Shown here: piece by piece, positions 37,501-44,983 of the stretch | Numbering within the stretch: position 1 is the first letter of the stretch | Layout: the number at the start of each line of letters is the position of its first letter | Program-made: the position numbers and the translations under genes | The notes under the pieces: model-generated | The model's input: the letters and a program-made list of their open reading frames with translations, nothing else | Told to the model about the DNA's origin: nothing | Database searches by the model: none | Source of the DNA: Myxococcales bacterium | Lineage (GTDB): Bacteria > Myxococcota_A > Polyangia > Fen-1088 | NCBI GenBank assembly: GCA_022184915.1 | Contig: JAGTJU010000003.1 | Location: 558,001-622,000, forward strand | Direction: 5' to 3' | Length of the DNA: 64,000 bases

Positions 37501-39114
37501 ATGAACGGGGCGCCCCCGATCGGCTTTACGTTGAGCCCCGCCGCCAAGTGGCTGCTGGGCTTTGGCGTTTTTTGTTTCTTCATGCTGACGGGCAGCCGGG
37601 AGCGGCCGTGGGCCGACGCCACCCCCATGTACGAGGTGGCCGACGCGATCGTGAACCGCGGTGAACTCCACATCGCGACAGCCTGGCCCGAGGATCTGCA
37701 CGAAGGGCGGGGCGGCAAGATCTACGCGATCGCCCCCCTGCTCCAGTCCCTGCAGCACGTTCCCGGCGTCTTCATCCGCAAGGCGCTCGTTTCCTTGTGG
37801 CCTGGCACCTATGAGCTGTCGTGGCCCTTCGCCGCGCACGTGGGGCCCGCCGCGCTGGGGGCGCTCACGGTGGTGCTGTTTCTGGCGCTCGTGCGGCTGT
37901 GGGGTGCGAGCCTGCGCGCCGCCCTGGTCATGGGGGCCGCTTTGGCGGTGGGCACGATGCTGTGGGTCTACGCCCGATCTTCGTACTCCGAGTGCCTGCA
38001 GGCGGCCTGCTTCACGTGGCTCGCCGTCGAGGTGACGCGGGTTGGTGGGGGTGAGCTTTCGCGCCGCCGCGCGTTGGCGCTGGGCGCCGCCGCCGGGCTC
38101 TTGGTGAACGCGAAGAGCGTCTACGCCCTGGCGCTCGGGGGGGCCGCCGCTTACCTGCTGGTGCGGCTGTGGCCGCGGCGTGCGGCGCTGGCCCGGTTGG
38201 TGGGCACCAGCCTCTTTACCTTCGTGCCTCTCGTAGCCCTCTTGCCTCTTTACAACTGGCTGCGCTGGGAGTCGCCCTGGCATGCGGGCTACAACCTCGA
38301 CATCCCCGTCTTCGAGGAGCGGCTGCTGATGGGGCTTTGGGGGCTCTTCCTGTCGCCAGGGAAAAGTGTGTTCGTTTACTGCCCGCCTTTGCTTCTCTCG
38401 GTGGTGGCTCTGCCGCGCCTCTGGCGAACAATCCCTGCCCTCGGCCTGCTGACGATCGGCTTGGTGGGGCCGGTGCTCGCGCTTTACGGGAAGATGCTTT
38501 ACTGGAGCGGCGACTACGCCTGGGGGCCCCGCTACCTGCTTTTTGCGGTGCCGCTGCTCCTCGTGCCCGGCACCCTGTGGCTCGACGATGCATGGCAGGT
38601 GGCCTCCGCGCGGGTGCGGCGGTTGCGGCTTGCCGGCGCGGCCCTGGTGGTGGCCTGTGGGGTGTTCGTGTCGTTCCTGGGCAGTGCGTTTTATTGGGAC
38701 CACTTCATCCGCATTAGCCAGCAAGCTCGGCGCGACTGGCTCGGGTCACCCGATCGTTCCGGGGCGCCCACCCCGGAGGTGGACGGGCTCTGCGGCGCCT
38801 GCTTCGAGGACACGCATCAGCTTCACTGGTTGCCCCCCTTCCATCCCGTGGAAGGGCACTCCTGGTTGTTGCGGCATGCCTGGGCAGGGAGCGACGCAAA
38901 GGCCGCCCTCGCGGACGCACCCTGGGTTCGCTACACCCGCAAGCCGCTTGCCGCCGAAAGAGCCTTCGCGCGCGTGCGCTTCGACTGGTGGCCCCTCACG
39001 TTCTTCGACCGCGGCCGCGGCGGCATGGCCGTGGTTCTCGGTGCCTGGTTCGTGTTCGGCATGGCCGTGGTGGGTTTCATGCTGCCCCCGAGGCTCAGGC
39101 AAACACGACCCTGA
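37501..39114 (+). CDS. Polytopic membrane protein, GT-C (ArnT/RgtA-like) glycosyltransferase-like
   Basis: 537 residues with about ten hydrophobic helices. An acidic motif follows the first helix (SRERPWADATPMYEVADAIV), where GT-C enzymes carry the catalytic Asp/Glu in the first periplasmic loop. GGKIYAIAPLLQSLQHVPG then fits dolichyl/undecaprenyl-phosphate-sugar transferases. The C-terminal third has a roughly 120-residue soluble part and a last helix. Substrate unknown. The start at 37501 (MNGAPPIGF) is preferred over an upstream in-frame start at 37435. Confidence 0.6.
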   Translation: MNGAPPIGFTLSPAAKWLLGFGVFCFFMLTGSRERPWADATPMYEVADAIVNRGELHIATAWPEDLHEGRGGKIYAIAPLLQSLQHVPGVFIRKALVSLWPGTYELSWPFAAHVGPAALGALTVVLFLALVRLWGASLRAALVMGAALAVGTMLWVYARSSYSECLQAACFTWLAVEVTRVGGGELSRRRALALGAAAGLLVNAKSVYALALGGAAAYLLVRLWPRRAALARLVGTSLFTFVPLVALLPLYNWLRWESPWHAGYNLDIPVFEERLLMGLWGLFLSPGKSVFVYCPPLLLSVVALPRLWRTIPALGLLTIGLVGPVLALYGKMLYWSGDYAWGPRYLLFAVPLLLVPGTLWLDDAWQVASARVRRLRLAGAALVVACGVFVSFLGSAFYWDHFIRISQQARRDWLGSPDRSGAPTPEVDGLCGACFEDTHQLHWLPPFHPVEGHSWLLRHAWAGSDAKAALADAPWVRYTRKPLAAERAFARVRFDWWPLTFFDRGRGGMAVVLGAWFVFGMAVVGFMLPPRLRQTRP

Positions 39115-39136
39115 GAGGACCTCGAGGGCCCAAACG

Positions 39137-39166
39137 AAAACGGCCGGAGCCCGAAGGCCCCGGCCG
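39137..39166 (-). terminator. Terminator of the cytochrome gene
   Basis: A CGGCCGG/CCGGCCG stem is followed on the minus strand by TTTTCGTTT, 28 nt past the stop of the minus-strand gene and between two convergent genes. Confidence 0.7.
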
Positions 39167-39193
39167 CATCGCGGGGTGTGCTTTTGCCCAGGT

Positions 39194-41233
39194 CTACAGG
39201 GTTTCCATGAAGGAAACCAGGTCGTCGAGCTGGGTCGCCGAAAGGTGCGACGTGATACCGTGCTTGTCTCCGCCGCCACAGGAAGGATCGAAGCGCTCCC
39301 GGAGCGTCTTTGCACAGCCGGTGTGCATGAACGGCGCGTGCTCGGCGATGCCCCTGAGGGACGGGACCTGGACCGCGCGACCCGTGCCCACGTCGAAGGT
39401 CTGGTTGTTCGAGAGCCGATCACCGCCGTGACAGGTGGCGCAGCCCACCTTGGCATCGTTGAAGAGCAGGCGGCCGCGTTCCACGGCAGCCAGGTCCGCG
39501 GGGTGGCTTGCCGCAACCGGCGCCAGTTTGTCCATGAAGCGGGCGAGCGCGTTCACGTGAGGCGTGTCGAGGGAGGGGCCTTGCATGCGCCCGTTGAACA
39601 CTTCATGCATCAGCGTGCTGAGGTCCTTCATGTCGCCGTCCCAGTGAAAGGGCGCCGTTTGGGAGATCTGGCCCACCCGCAGCGTTTGCGTGCGCCGCAT
39701 GCCCAGCGTCTCGAAGGCCCACACGCGCCCGTCGTCGCCGCCCTCGGGGTGGCAGCTGGCGCAGGCCAAGCCCGCATTCGTGGCCATGTGAAACACCTCA
39801 ACGCCACTATCGGCGCGGGACTCCTTCGATAAAGAGATGTCGCCGCCATTCGGCCCAAGGATCGTGAGCACCGCGGGCTCGCGCGACTGCACGACCAAAC
39901 GCCCCTCCTGGTCGAAGGCCACGGCCACGGGGTGCTTGTTCGCCACGGCCTCGACCGGATCGGGCGCGGGCAGTGTGACGTCGCCACCGCCGCCTTGTCC
40001 GCCACCCCCGCCCTGTCCGCCACTGCCGCCTTGTCCATCGGGGGCGGTGTCTGCCGGGTCCAAAGGAAGGTCGGGTGCGCCGGGGGGCACGCAGTCGCCA
40101 ACGAGGAGGTCGACGTCGGTGCGCATCACGGACGTCTCGCGCGCCATTTTCCCCCCGTTGCCCGCGAAGACCATGGCCACCTGATGTCCGCCGGGCGAGA
40201 CCGCCACGTCCACGGGGAGGGTCCCGAACATGACCTGACCCGAGGTGTGCACAGCTCCGTCTTTGTCCACCGTGGTGATGGCAGCTGCGATGGCCCCACC
40301 GCACACCCCGCCGCCGTAGCCGCCCGGCGTGAGGCTGAGGGGGCCGTTGCTGGCCTCCTGGTGGATCATGACGAGACCCCCGTCGCCCGTTTCGCGTAGC
40401 CGCCACGCCACGCCCGGATCCGCGGCGCGGGGCGTTTCTCGCAGTTGGCTGTCAGGCGTTTTGAAGAACCCCGGTTGTGTCGAAGCGGTGCTTCCCGGGG
40501 CGGCCGTCCGCCCCAGGACCTTGCCGTCGCTGGGATCCACGGTGAGCATTTCGGCGGAGCGGAAGCGGGACACCACCAGGCGCCCCCCCATGACGGCCAC
40601 GTCGCGGAGGTCACGATCGAGCTTGAACACACGTGTGGTGCCCCCGGATGCGGACGCCAGCTGGACGAGCTCACCGCCGGCGCACGCCACCCACAGCGCG
40701 CGGCCATCGAACGCGACCCCGCGCGGGGCCGGGCAGACCTGCCGAGACCCGGCCACCGCCCAGGTGCCCGCTTGCAGGGTGAGCAGCGTGCCGGCGTTTC
40801 GCAGCACCACGTGGACCTGGCCCTCGGCGTCTTCCACGGCCCGCCCGGGTTCGCTGCCCGGGGTGAGAGGGATGGTGGCCAGCAGCTGCTTCGTGCGTAC
40901 GTCGGCCACGAAGACCTTGTCGCGATCGGGATCGGCGGCCACGGCCGTGTGCCCGTCACGAAGCATGAGCAAGGTGCCGCCCGAGATCGGGGGGGGCACC
41001 ACGTTCGCCTGGACCACGTCCCCGAGGTCGGGCTGGTCGGGCGCCCCGATGGGGGGACCGGGCGGCTGGGCAGGCTCGTCCCCGGGGGACGGCAGCGGCG
41101 CGCTGCCAGAGCAGGCCGCGAGGGACAGCCCGATGCCCCCCACCAGAACCAGGGACTGACGACCGACGAACCGCAACCTGGTGGCGAGAGCGCGCATGCG
41201 CTGACCATCCATCCTGAAACCACGTGGCGCCAT
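39194..41233 (-). CDS. Di-haem c-type cytochrome lipoprotein with beta-propeller-like domain
   Basis: 679 residues. The signal peptide ends in the lipobox LSLAACSG. Residues of about 60-430 are repeat-rich, consistent with a beta-propeller (TVDPSDGKVLG-, AVDPDRDKVFVADVRTK-type blades). A Gly-rich linker follows (GGQGGGGGQGGGG). The C-terminal 200 residues hold two CxxCH haem sites (GLACASCHPEGG and VGCATCHGGD), resembling di-haem peroxidase/MauG-type modules. The ATG at 41233 has GGAGG 5 nt upstream. It is probably an envelope electron carrier; partner and substrate are unknown. Confidence 0.75.
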   Translation of the reverse strand: MAPRGFRMDGQRMRALATRLRFVGRQSLVLVGGIGLSLAACSGSAPLPSPGDEPAQPPGPPIGAPDQPDLGDVVQANVVPPPISGGTLLMLRDGHTAVAADPDRDKVFVADVRTKQLLATIPLTPGSEPGRAVEDAEGQVHVVLRNAGTLLTLQAGTWAVAGSRQVCPAPRGVAFDGRALWVACAGGELVQLASASGGTTRVFKLDRDLRDVAVMGGRLVVSRFRSAEMLTVDPSDGKVLGRTAAPGSTASTQPGFFKTPDSQLRETPRAADPGVAWRLRETGDGGLVMIHQEASNGPLSLTPGGYGGGVCGGAIAAAITTVDKDGAVHTSGQVMFGTLPVDVAVSPGGHQVAMVFAGNGGKMARETSVMRTDVDLLVGDCVPPGAPDLPLDPADTAPDGQGGSGGQGGGGGQGGGGDVTLPAPDPVEAVANKHPVAVAFDQEGRLVVQSREPAVLTILGPNGGDISLSKESRADSGVEVFHMATNAGLACASCHPEGGDDGRVWAFETLGMRRTQTLRVGQISQTAPFHWDGDMKDLSTLMHEVFNGRMQGPSLDTPHVNALARFMDKLAPVAASHPADLAAVERGRLLFNDAKVGCATCHGGDRLSNNQTFDVGTGRAVQVPSLRGIAEHAPFMHTGCAKTLRERFDPSCGGGDKHGITSHLSATQLDDLVSFMETL

Positions 41234-41434
41234 GAGACCTCCGAGGACAAACTGAGCCAAAGAAAAAGGTGCCCTCAGTTTCCTCCATGCGGCACAGACT
41301 TGGCAAGCAGTGCAGGTCATTCGATTAACAAGTATCTGGGGGTCTTGCGAAACGCACCGCGTAACCGCCAAAGCTGTTCATTGCTCGATCCGGCGGGGCC
41401 ACTGAGACCGTGGAGCCCCCAAAAGGAGCGCTAA

Positions 41435-42283
41435 GTGCCTGAACTTCCTGACCTCGTATACGTAGAACGCCAGCTGCGCGATCAGGTGCAGGGGGCCGTG
41501 GTGCAGTCCGTGGCGGTGGGAGATCCGACGCCGCTTCGCATTATGACATCAGGCAGTTTTTCAACGCAGCTCGAGGGCAAGCGCCTCGAAACAATCGATA
41601 GGCGAGGTCACTTTCTTCGCTTTGGCTTCTCCCAAGACCTGGTTATGGTGGTGAACGCGATGCTGGTGGGCCGCTACACGCTGGGGCCCGGACCCGCGGC
41701 CAAGCCGCCGAAGAGCCTGGTGTTCGCCCTGCGCTTCGAGGGCGGGCAGGAGCTCCGCTATCTCGACGCCAAGCGCATGGGCAAGGTGTACTTGACCCTC
41801 TGCGCCGACGAAGCCTCGATCCCCGGCTACGGGGAGCTGGGAATGGAGGTGCTTTCGGAGGATTTCACGCGCGAGCGCTTCTCGAGCTTGGTGAAGGGCC
41901 GAAGGGAGCAAGTGCGCACCTTCCTCATGGACAAGCGCACCTTGGCCTCGATCGGCAATGCGTACGCGGACGAGATCCTCTTTGCGGCCGGTCTTCACCC
42001 CAAGACCTTCTGCTACCAGCTGAGCGACGAGGATCGTTTTCGGCTTTACGACAGCATCCGGGCCACGCTCGTACATGCCATCAATCACATCGCGCAGGTG
42101 GGGCCGGACGTGTCGGAGAAGCTCCGGGACTTTTTGAAGGTGCGCGGACGTTCCGGACAGCCCTGCGAGGTGTGCGGGACCACGCTTCGGTCGGTGCGGG
42201 TGGGCCCGGCAGACGCCGACTTCTGCCCACGCTGCCAGCCGGCCCGGCGCGCGCTGTTCATCGATTGGTCCCGCACGTCCTGA
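41435..42283 (+). CDS. Divergent Fpg/Nei-family DNA glycosylase (second copy)
   Basis: 282 residues from a GTG at 41435 with AAAAGGAGC upstream. It begins PELPDLVYVE, so the Pro1/Glu2 catalytic pair is kept. The helix-two-turn-helix MDKRTLASIGNAYADEILFA and the zinc finger CEVC...CPRC are intact. The lysine of the catalytic loop (RRGKYLL in MutM at 549-1376) is replaced by histidine (RRGHFLRF), and the surrounding loops diverge. It may have altered lesion specificity or may bind DNA without full activity. Functional class is inferred from fold and motifs only. Confidence 0.8.
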   Translation: MPELPDLVYVERQLRDQVQGAVVQSVAVGDPTPLRIMTSGSFSTQLEGKRLETIDRRGHFLRFGFSQDLVMVVNAMLVGRYTLGPGPAAKPPKSLVFALRFEGGQELRYLDAKRMGKVYLTLCADEASIPGYGELGMEVLSEDFTRERFSSLVKGRREQVRTFLMDKRTLASIGNAYADEILFAAGLHPKTFCYQLSDEDRFRLYDSIRATLVHAINHIAQVGPDVSEKLRDFLKVRGRSGQPCEVCGTTLRSVRVGPADADFCPRCQPARRALFIDWSRTS

Positions 42284-42362
42284 TCCGATCCGTGGGCTTT
42301 CCCGTGCTTTCGGCGCGACATGGCTTTACGCGACGGGGGCTTTCGGACACGATCCGGCCGCG

Positions 42363-43181
42363 ATGCTCGAAGGAAACAAGATTTTGGGGTTCATCGGCTG
42401 CGGCACCATGGGCGAAGCCATCATGCGTGGGGTTCTGCGGGCTGGGGCGCTGACCCCCGCGCAGGTGCAAGGCGCCGACCGCTACAAAAAGACCGCTGAC
42501 GCCGTGGCGGAACGTCATGGCGTGCGGACCACCACCGACGCCGAAGAGGTGGCACGGCTCGCGTCGGTCGTGGTGGTGGCCGTGAAACCGCAAACGATGA
42601 AGGACGCGCTCGACACGGAGGGCATGCGCAAGGCGCTCGCCGGCAAGCTGGTCATCAGCGTGGCGGCGGGCGTGCGGGTCGAGCAAATCGCTGCGTGGCT
42701 TCCGGGCATCGCGATCATCCGGGCCATGCCGAACACCCCGGCGTTGATTGGGGAGGGCATGACGGCGCTGGCGCGGGGCTTGGGGGTCACCGACGCGCAG
42801 ATCGCTCTCGCCATGGAGATCTTCCAGGCGTGCGGACGCTGCGTGGAGATCGACGAAAAGAACATGGACGTGGTGACCGCGCTCAACGGCAGCGGGCCTG
42901 CCTTCGTGTACCTGATGCTGGAATCGCTGGCCGATGGGGCCGTGATGATGGGGATGCGGCGCGACGTTGCCTTCCAGATGGCGGCGCAGATGTTCCAGGG
43001 CTCGGCGCGCATGGTGCTCGAAACGGGCCTGCACCCGGCGGCCTTGAAGGACCAGGTCACCACGCCGGGCGGTTGCACGATCGCGGGGCTGTTGACGCTG
43101 GAAGATGGCCGCATCCGCAGCGTGCTCGCGCGGGCCGTGGAGGAAGCCACGCGGGTAGCCGGCGGACTCGGTAACAAATAG
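42363..43181 (+). CDS. proC: Pyrroline-5-carboxylate reductase
   Basis: 272 residues. Last step of proline synthesis, NAD(P)H-dependent reduction of P5C. The N-terminal Rossmann motif is LGFIGCGTMGEAIM; VVVAVKPQTMKDAL and IIRAMPNTPALIGEGMTA follow. The C-terminal dimer domain has ALNGSGPAFVYLMLESLADG and the P5CR signature around VTTPGGCTIAGLLTLE. It stands after the glycosylase with a 79-nt gap. Confidence 0.96.
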   Translation: MLEGNKILGFIGCGTMGEAIMRGVLRAGALTPAQVQGADRYKKTADAVAERHGVRTTTDAEEVARLASVVVVAVKPQTMKDALDTEGMRKALAGKLVISVAAGVRVEQIAAWLPGIAIIRAMPNTPALIGEGMTALARGLGVTDAQIALAMEIFQACGRCVEIDEKNMDVVTALNGSGPAFVYLMLESLADGAVMMGMRRDVAFQMAAQMFQGSARMVLETGLHPAALKDQVTTPGGCTIAGLLTLEDGRIRSVLARAVEEATRVAGGLGNK

Positions 43182-43285
43182 CGTCCGTGCCCCAAGGAGA
43201 CGGCCAAGCTCGCCCAGGCGGCCCCGGGTGGAGATCGAAGTGACGAGGCAGGGGTTTTTGCCCGGGCGCCGGGTACACTGTGCGC

Positions 43286-43491
43286 ATGTCGGACGCCCCT
43301 GCCTCTTCCTCGTTGGTTTGCTCCATGTGCCGTAAGCCGATAGCCCGCGGCAAGGCCCTCATTCGGTGCTCCGTGTCTACCTGCAACAGTGGGCGCGTGA
43401 AGCTGGTGTTTTGTTCGCTTCCTGCTGGGACTCGCACCTGCCCGGGGCCCGGCACCGCACGGCCTATTTCGTGGAAGAAAAGGCGCCCTGA
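43286..43491 (+). pseudogene. Small Cys-rich (zinc-ribbon-like) protein gene with a one-base frameshift
   Basis: Reading from the ATG at 43286 gives CSMCRKPIARGKALIRCSVS, then TCNSGRVKLVFCS. At about 43415-43417 the frame must shift by one base to continue SCWDSHLPGARHRTAYFVEE, KAP and a TGA at 43489-43491. The joined 68-residue product keeps paired Cys residues and a final His pair, as expected for a zinc-binding protein; the uncorrected frame runs into unrelated sequence. The simplest explanation is a single G lost in TTCGCT (TTCGGCT expected). Real mutation or assembly error cannot be told apart. Confidence 0.65.
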
Positions 43492-43568
43492 GAGGCAGAC
43501 GCAGAAAAGCTCCTGTTGCGCCGCCGCGGAAAGCGGCAGGGCAACGGGAGCTTGCACGCCTGCGGGCG

Positions 43569-44036
43569 TTAGCCGCGGTCGGCGGGGTTGACCTTCAAGA
43601 TGCGCCCGTCGAGCTCGGCGCCGTCCATCTCTCGGATGGCCTCGGCGGCGGCGCTCGGGGCCTCGAAGGTCACGAAGCCAAAGCCCCGGGAGCTTCCGGT
43701 GTGGCGGTCCACGATCACCGTGGCTTCCACCAGCGGACCAAAACGGGAGAACGCTTCGGTCAGGCCGGCTTCGTTGGTGTCCCAGTTGAGACCACCCACG
43801 AAGAGTTTCGTCGGACCCCGTTCGCTGCGTGGAGGCCGGGGCGCGACGCCCGAGGTCATCACATCTTCAAGACTGACTTCCGGGAGGTTTTGGGGGCTGG
43901 CGGACTCGTCGATGTCCGGGTCCCTGCCCGACGCCCGCATCTCTCGATTGCGGCGTAACCTCTCGGCCTTATCTTGCTTCTTGCGGGCCTTCTCCGCCTC
44001 GCGCTGACGCTTGCCTTGCGCGTGACTGCGGTTCAT
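43569..44036 (-). CDS. RRM-domain RNA-binding protein
   Basis: 155 residues. The N-terminal 75 residues are highly charged (KRQREAEKARKKQDKAERLR). The C-terminal RNA-recognition motif is complete: RNP2 KLFVGGLNWDTNEAGL and RNP1 GSSRGFGFVTFE, then EMDGAELDGRILKVN. Single-RRM proteins of this type are found in myxobacteria and cyanobacteria, where some respond to cold. The basic N-terminal extension is unusual. A strong hairpin lies in its leader. Confidence 0.88.
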   Translation of the reverse strand: MNRSHAQGKRQREAEKARKKQDKAERLRRNREMRASGRDPDIDESASPQNLPEVSLEDVMTSGVAPRPPRSERGPTKLFVGGLNWDTNEAGLTEAFSRFGPLVEATVIVDRHTGSSRGFGFVTFEAPSAAAEAIREMDGAELDGRILKVNPADRG

Positions 44037-44074
44037 CGAAGGCTCCCCATGTTTGCGAAGTGACTCGCCCCCCT

Positions 44075-44095
44075 CACCCGCGAACCTCGCGGGTG
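44075..44095 (-). promoter_or_regulatory. Hairpin in the 5' leader of the RRM gene
   Basis: A perfect 9-bp stem (CACCCGCGA/TCGCGGGTG, 3-nt loop) lies 38 nt upstream of the RRM start codon. It is not followed by a T run, so it looks like a leader structure rather than a terminator. Confidence 0.4.
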
Positions 44096-44179
44096 TGGCC
44101 TGTTCCGTTACGATCGATCATCCGCGCAGCTTAGCGGACGCGGCCCCCCGCGGCATCCCCTTTTTTCCGGGGCTCTGCG

Positions 44180-44932
44180 TTAGCCCTTGCCGAGCCGACT
44201 GACCAATTTCCGAAGGGTGGTTTGTGTCTCCTCGCTGAACCACTGCTCGACCACGCCGTCGATGAGGGCGGGGGTCACGCTCGCGAACGCCTCGCGCAAG
44301 GGCGCGCGGGCGTGGGCGCGCGTCTGCAACATCGCCGTGCGGGGCCGGGTGAGAAGGTCGTGGGCAAACGCCAGGGCCCGGGGCACGACCTCCTCCACGG
44401 GCGCGAGCTCGTCGACCAAGCCCACGCGCAGGGCCTCATCGGCTTCGAGCAGAAGCCCTGCCACGCCGAGGCGCGCGGCTTGGCGCTCTCCCACCACGAA
44501 GGTGAGGGCGCGGTAGAGAAAAGGCGGGACCGGAAGGCCCACCTGCACTTCGTTCAGCCCCACCACGTAGCGGCCCGCAGCCAACACCCGGTAGTCAGCG
44601 TAAAGCGCCAGCACGGTCCCGCCCGCAGGGCTGTGGCCGGTGAGCGCGGCCACCACGGGCATCGGGGCGTGCGCCAGGGACGCGAGCAGGTCGAAGAGGG
44701 CCACCCAGGCTTGACGGATCTGGGGACGTGGGAGCGCCAGCAAGGCCGGCACGTCGAGCCCGCCCGAGAACCGCCCCGGTGCCCCCGAGAGCACCACGGC
44801 CCCCACGCCCTCCCGTTCCGCCTGACCCAAAGCTTCGTTGAGACGCACGAGCAGGGCAGGGTCGAGCGCATTGACGGGCGGGCGAGCGAGGCGCAGTTCG
44901 CGAACGGCGCCGTGGTCGAGGAGCTCCAGCAT
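44180..44932 (-). CDS. Enoyl-CoA hydratase/isomerase family protein
   Basis: 250-residue crotonase fold. Motifs are RPPVNALDPALLVRLNEALG, VVLSGAPGRFSGGLDVPALL (oxyanion-hole region) and AALTGHSPAGGTVLALYADYRV with the second oxyanion glycine. The glutamate pair of true hydratases is not clear in this last segment, so an isomerase or another crotonase activity is possible. It is separate from other fatty-acid genes. Confidence 0.8.
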   Translation of the reverse strand: MLELLDHGAVRELRLARPPVNALDPALLVRLNEALGQAEREGVGAVVLSGAPGRFSGGLDVPALLALPRPQIRQAWVALFDLLASLAHAPMPVVAALTGHSPAGGTVLALYADYRVLAAGRYVVGLNEVQVGLPVPPFLYRALTFVVGERQAARLGVAGLLLEADEALRVGLVDELAPVEEVVPRALAFAHDLLTRPRTAMLQTRAHARAPLREAFASVTPALIDGVVEQWFSEETQTTLRKLVSRLGKG

Positions 44933-44983
44933 CTAACGAGTTTACCCCCGAACCCCGGGGGCACGCCTGCCCGGACGGACGCC

